From Shinella yambaruensis (GTDB lineage: Bacteria > Pseudomonadota > Alphaproteobacteria > Rhizobiales > Rhizobiaceae): a stretch of 64,000 bases of DNA. The notes under the pieces are model-generated. The model made no database searches. It was not told the DNA's origin and was given only the letters and a program-made list of their open reading frames with translations. The stretch covers positions 362,814 to 426,813 of the forward strand of contig NZ_JALJCK010000006.1 in NCBI RefSeq assembly GCF_022899355.1, in the 5' to 3' direction. The translations under genes were made by a program, and so were the position numbers. Positions 63,925-64,000 of the stretch are shown one piece after another; the stretch's first letter is position 1, and the number at the start of each line of letters is the position of its first letter.

Positions 63925-64000
63925 ATGGCGACGGAGAACACGCGTGGTTTGGCGCGGTTGATGTTGGCGCCCTCAGTCGGGCTGCTTCTTGTGTGGATGA
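63925..64000 (+). CDS. Polyol ABC transporter permease (partial, start only)
   Basis: Only the first 25 codons are inside the window (TRGLARLMLAPSVGLLLVWM). A GGGAGGATG ribosome binding site lies upstream. The hydrophobic start and its position after the SmoE-type binding protein indicate the SmoF-like inner-membrane permease of the same transporter. Confidence 0.7.
   Translation, partial: MATENTRGLARLMLAPSVGLLLVWM

Noticed and set aside
1..64000. CRISPR array, tRNA, rRNA, insertion sequence, prophage or defence island
   Set aside because: No regularly spaced direct repeats, cloverleaf, transposase, integrase or restriction-modification cluster was seen; DUF559 alone is not evidence of a defence island.

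Overview
The window is a high-GC chromosomal segment of an alphaproteobacterium, most likely a member of the Rhizobiaceae (Sinorhizobium/Ensifer, Shinella or Agrobacterium type). The reasons are the gene families and their order: a urease operon with DUF1272 and LprI-like insertions, a LIV transporter next to a DUF6867-like gene, soxBDAG, ExoD, SmoE-type polyol import, an OpgC-like protein, RIME-type intergenic repeats, and a chemoreceptor ending in a DWEEF pentapeptide. Genus cannot be fixed from sequence reading alone. No rRNA, tRNA, CRISPR array, insertion sequence or prophage was recognised.

Layout. 1-439: 5' part of a glyoxalase-fold dioxygenase (minus). 788-3106: Cache-type chemoreceptor. 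3652-8887: RND efflux operon with two tandem adaptors. 9348-17281: ABC-dependent capsule export module, kpsD-like/kpsC/kpsS on plus facing kpsE/kpsM/kpsT on minus, with no polymer-synthesis genes. 17464-18291: cysQ. 18485-26085: sarcosine oxidase soxBDAG and a dimethylglycine/sarcosine dehydrogenase-like flavoprotein. 26369-31978: branched-chain amino-acid transporter livHMGF, a small membrane protein and livK. 32188-39827: urease genes ureD-A-B-C-E-F-G interspersed with DUF1272, an LprI-like secreted protein, a sialylmotif (GT29-like) protein and a GGDEF protein. 39849-40532: CRP/FNR regulator preceded by a perfect FNR/FixK box. 40682-45401: second RND pump with adaptor. 45721-54090 and 58304-60994: reductive pyrimidine catabolism (dihydropyrimidine dehydrogenase PreA/PreT, dihydropyrimidinase, N-carbamoyl-beta-alanine amidohydrolase) with a probable dedicated ABC importer and a RutR-type regulator (54359-55009). 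An OpgC-like membrane acyltransferase, a DMT exporter and exoD lie between the two pyrimidine blocks. 61241-64000: SorC-type regulator and the start of a sorbitol/mannitol-type ABC operon.

How it fits together. Much of the window is nitrogen scavenging: sarcosine/dimethylglycine, branched-chain amino acids, urea and pyrimidines all feed amino acid or ammonia pools. The pyrimidine genes look like one RutR regulon, because similar operator-like sequences precede both rutR (54212-54227) and preT (61054-61069). Four inverted-repeat intergenic elements (50182-50360, 52636-52822, 58076-58170, 63739-63859) punctuate the right third.

The most unusual items are the compact protein with all three sialyltransferase-type motifs inside the urease operon, the regulator gene with a perfect FNR box, the DUF559 gene translationally coupled to dihydropyrimidinase, the pyrimidine catabolic genes with a linked ABC importer, and the paired CAACGG palindromes ahead of the polyol transporter.
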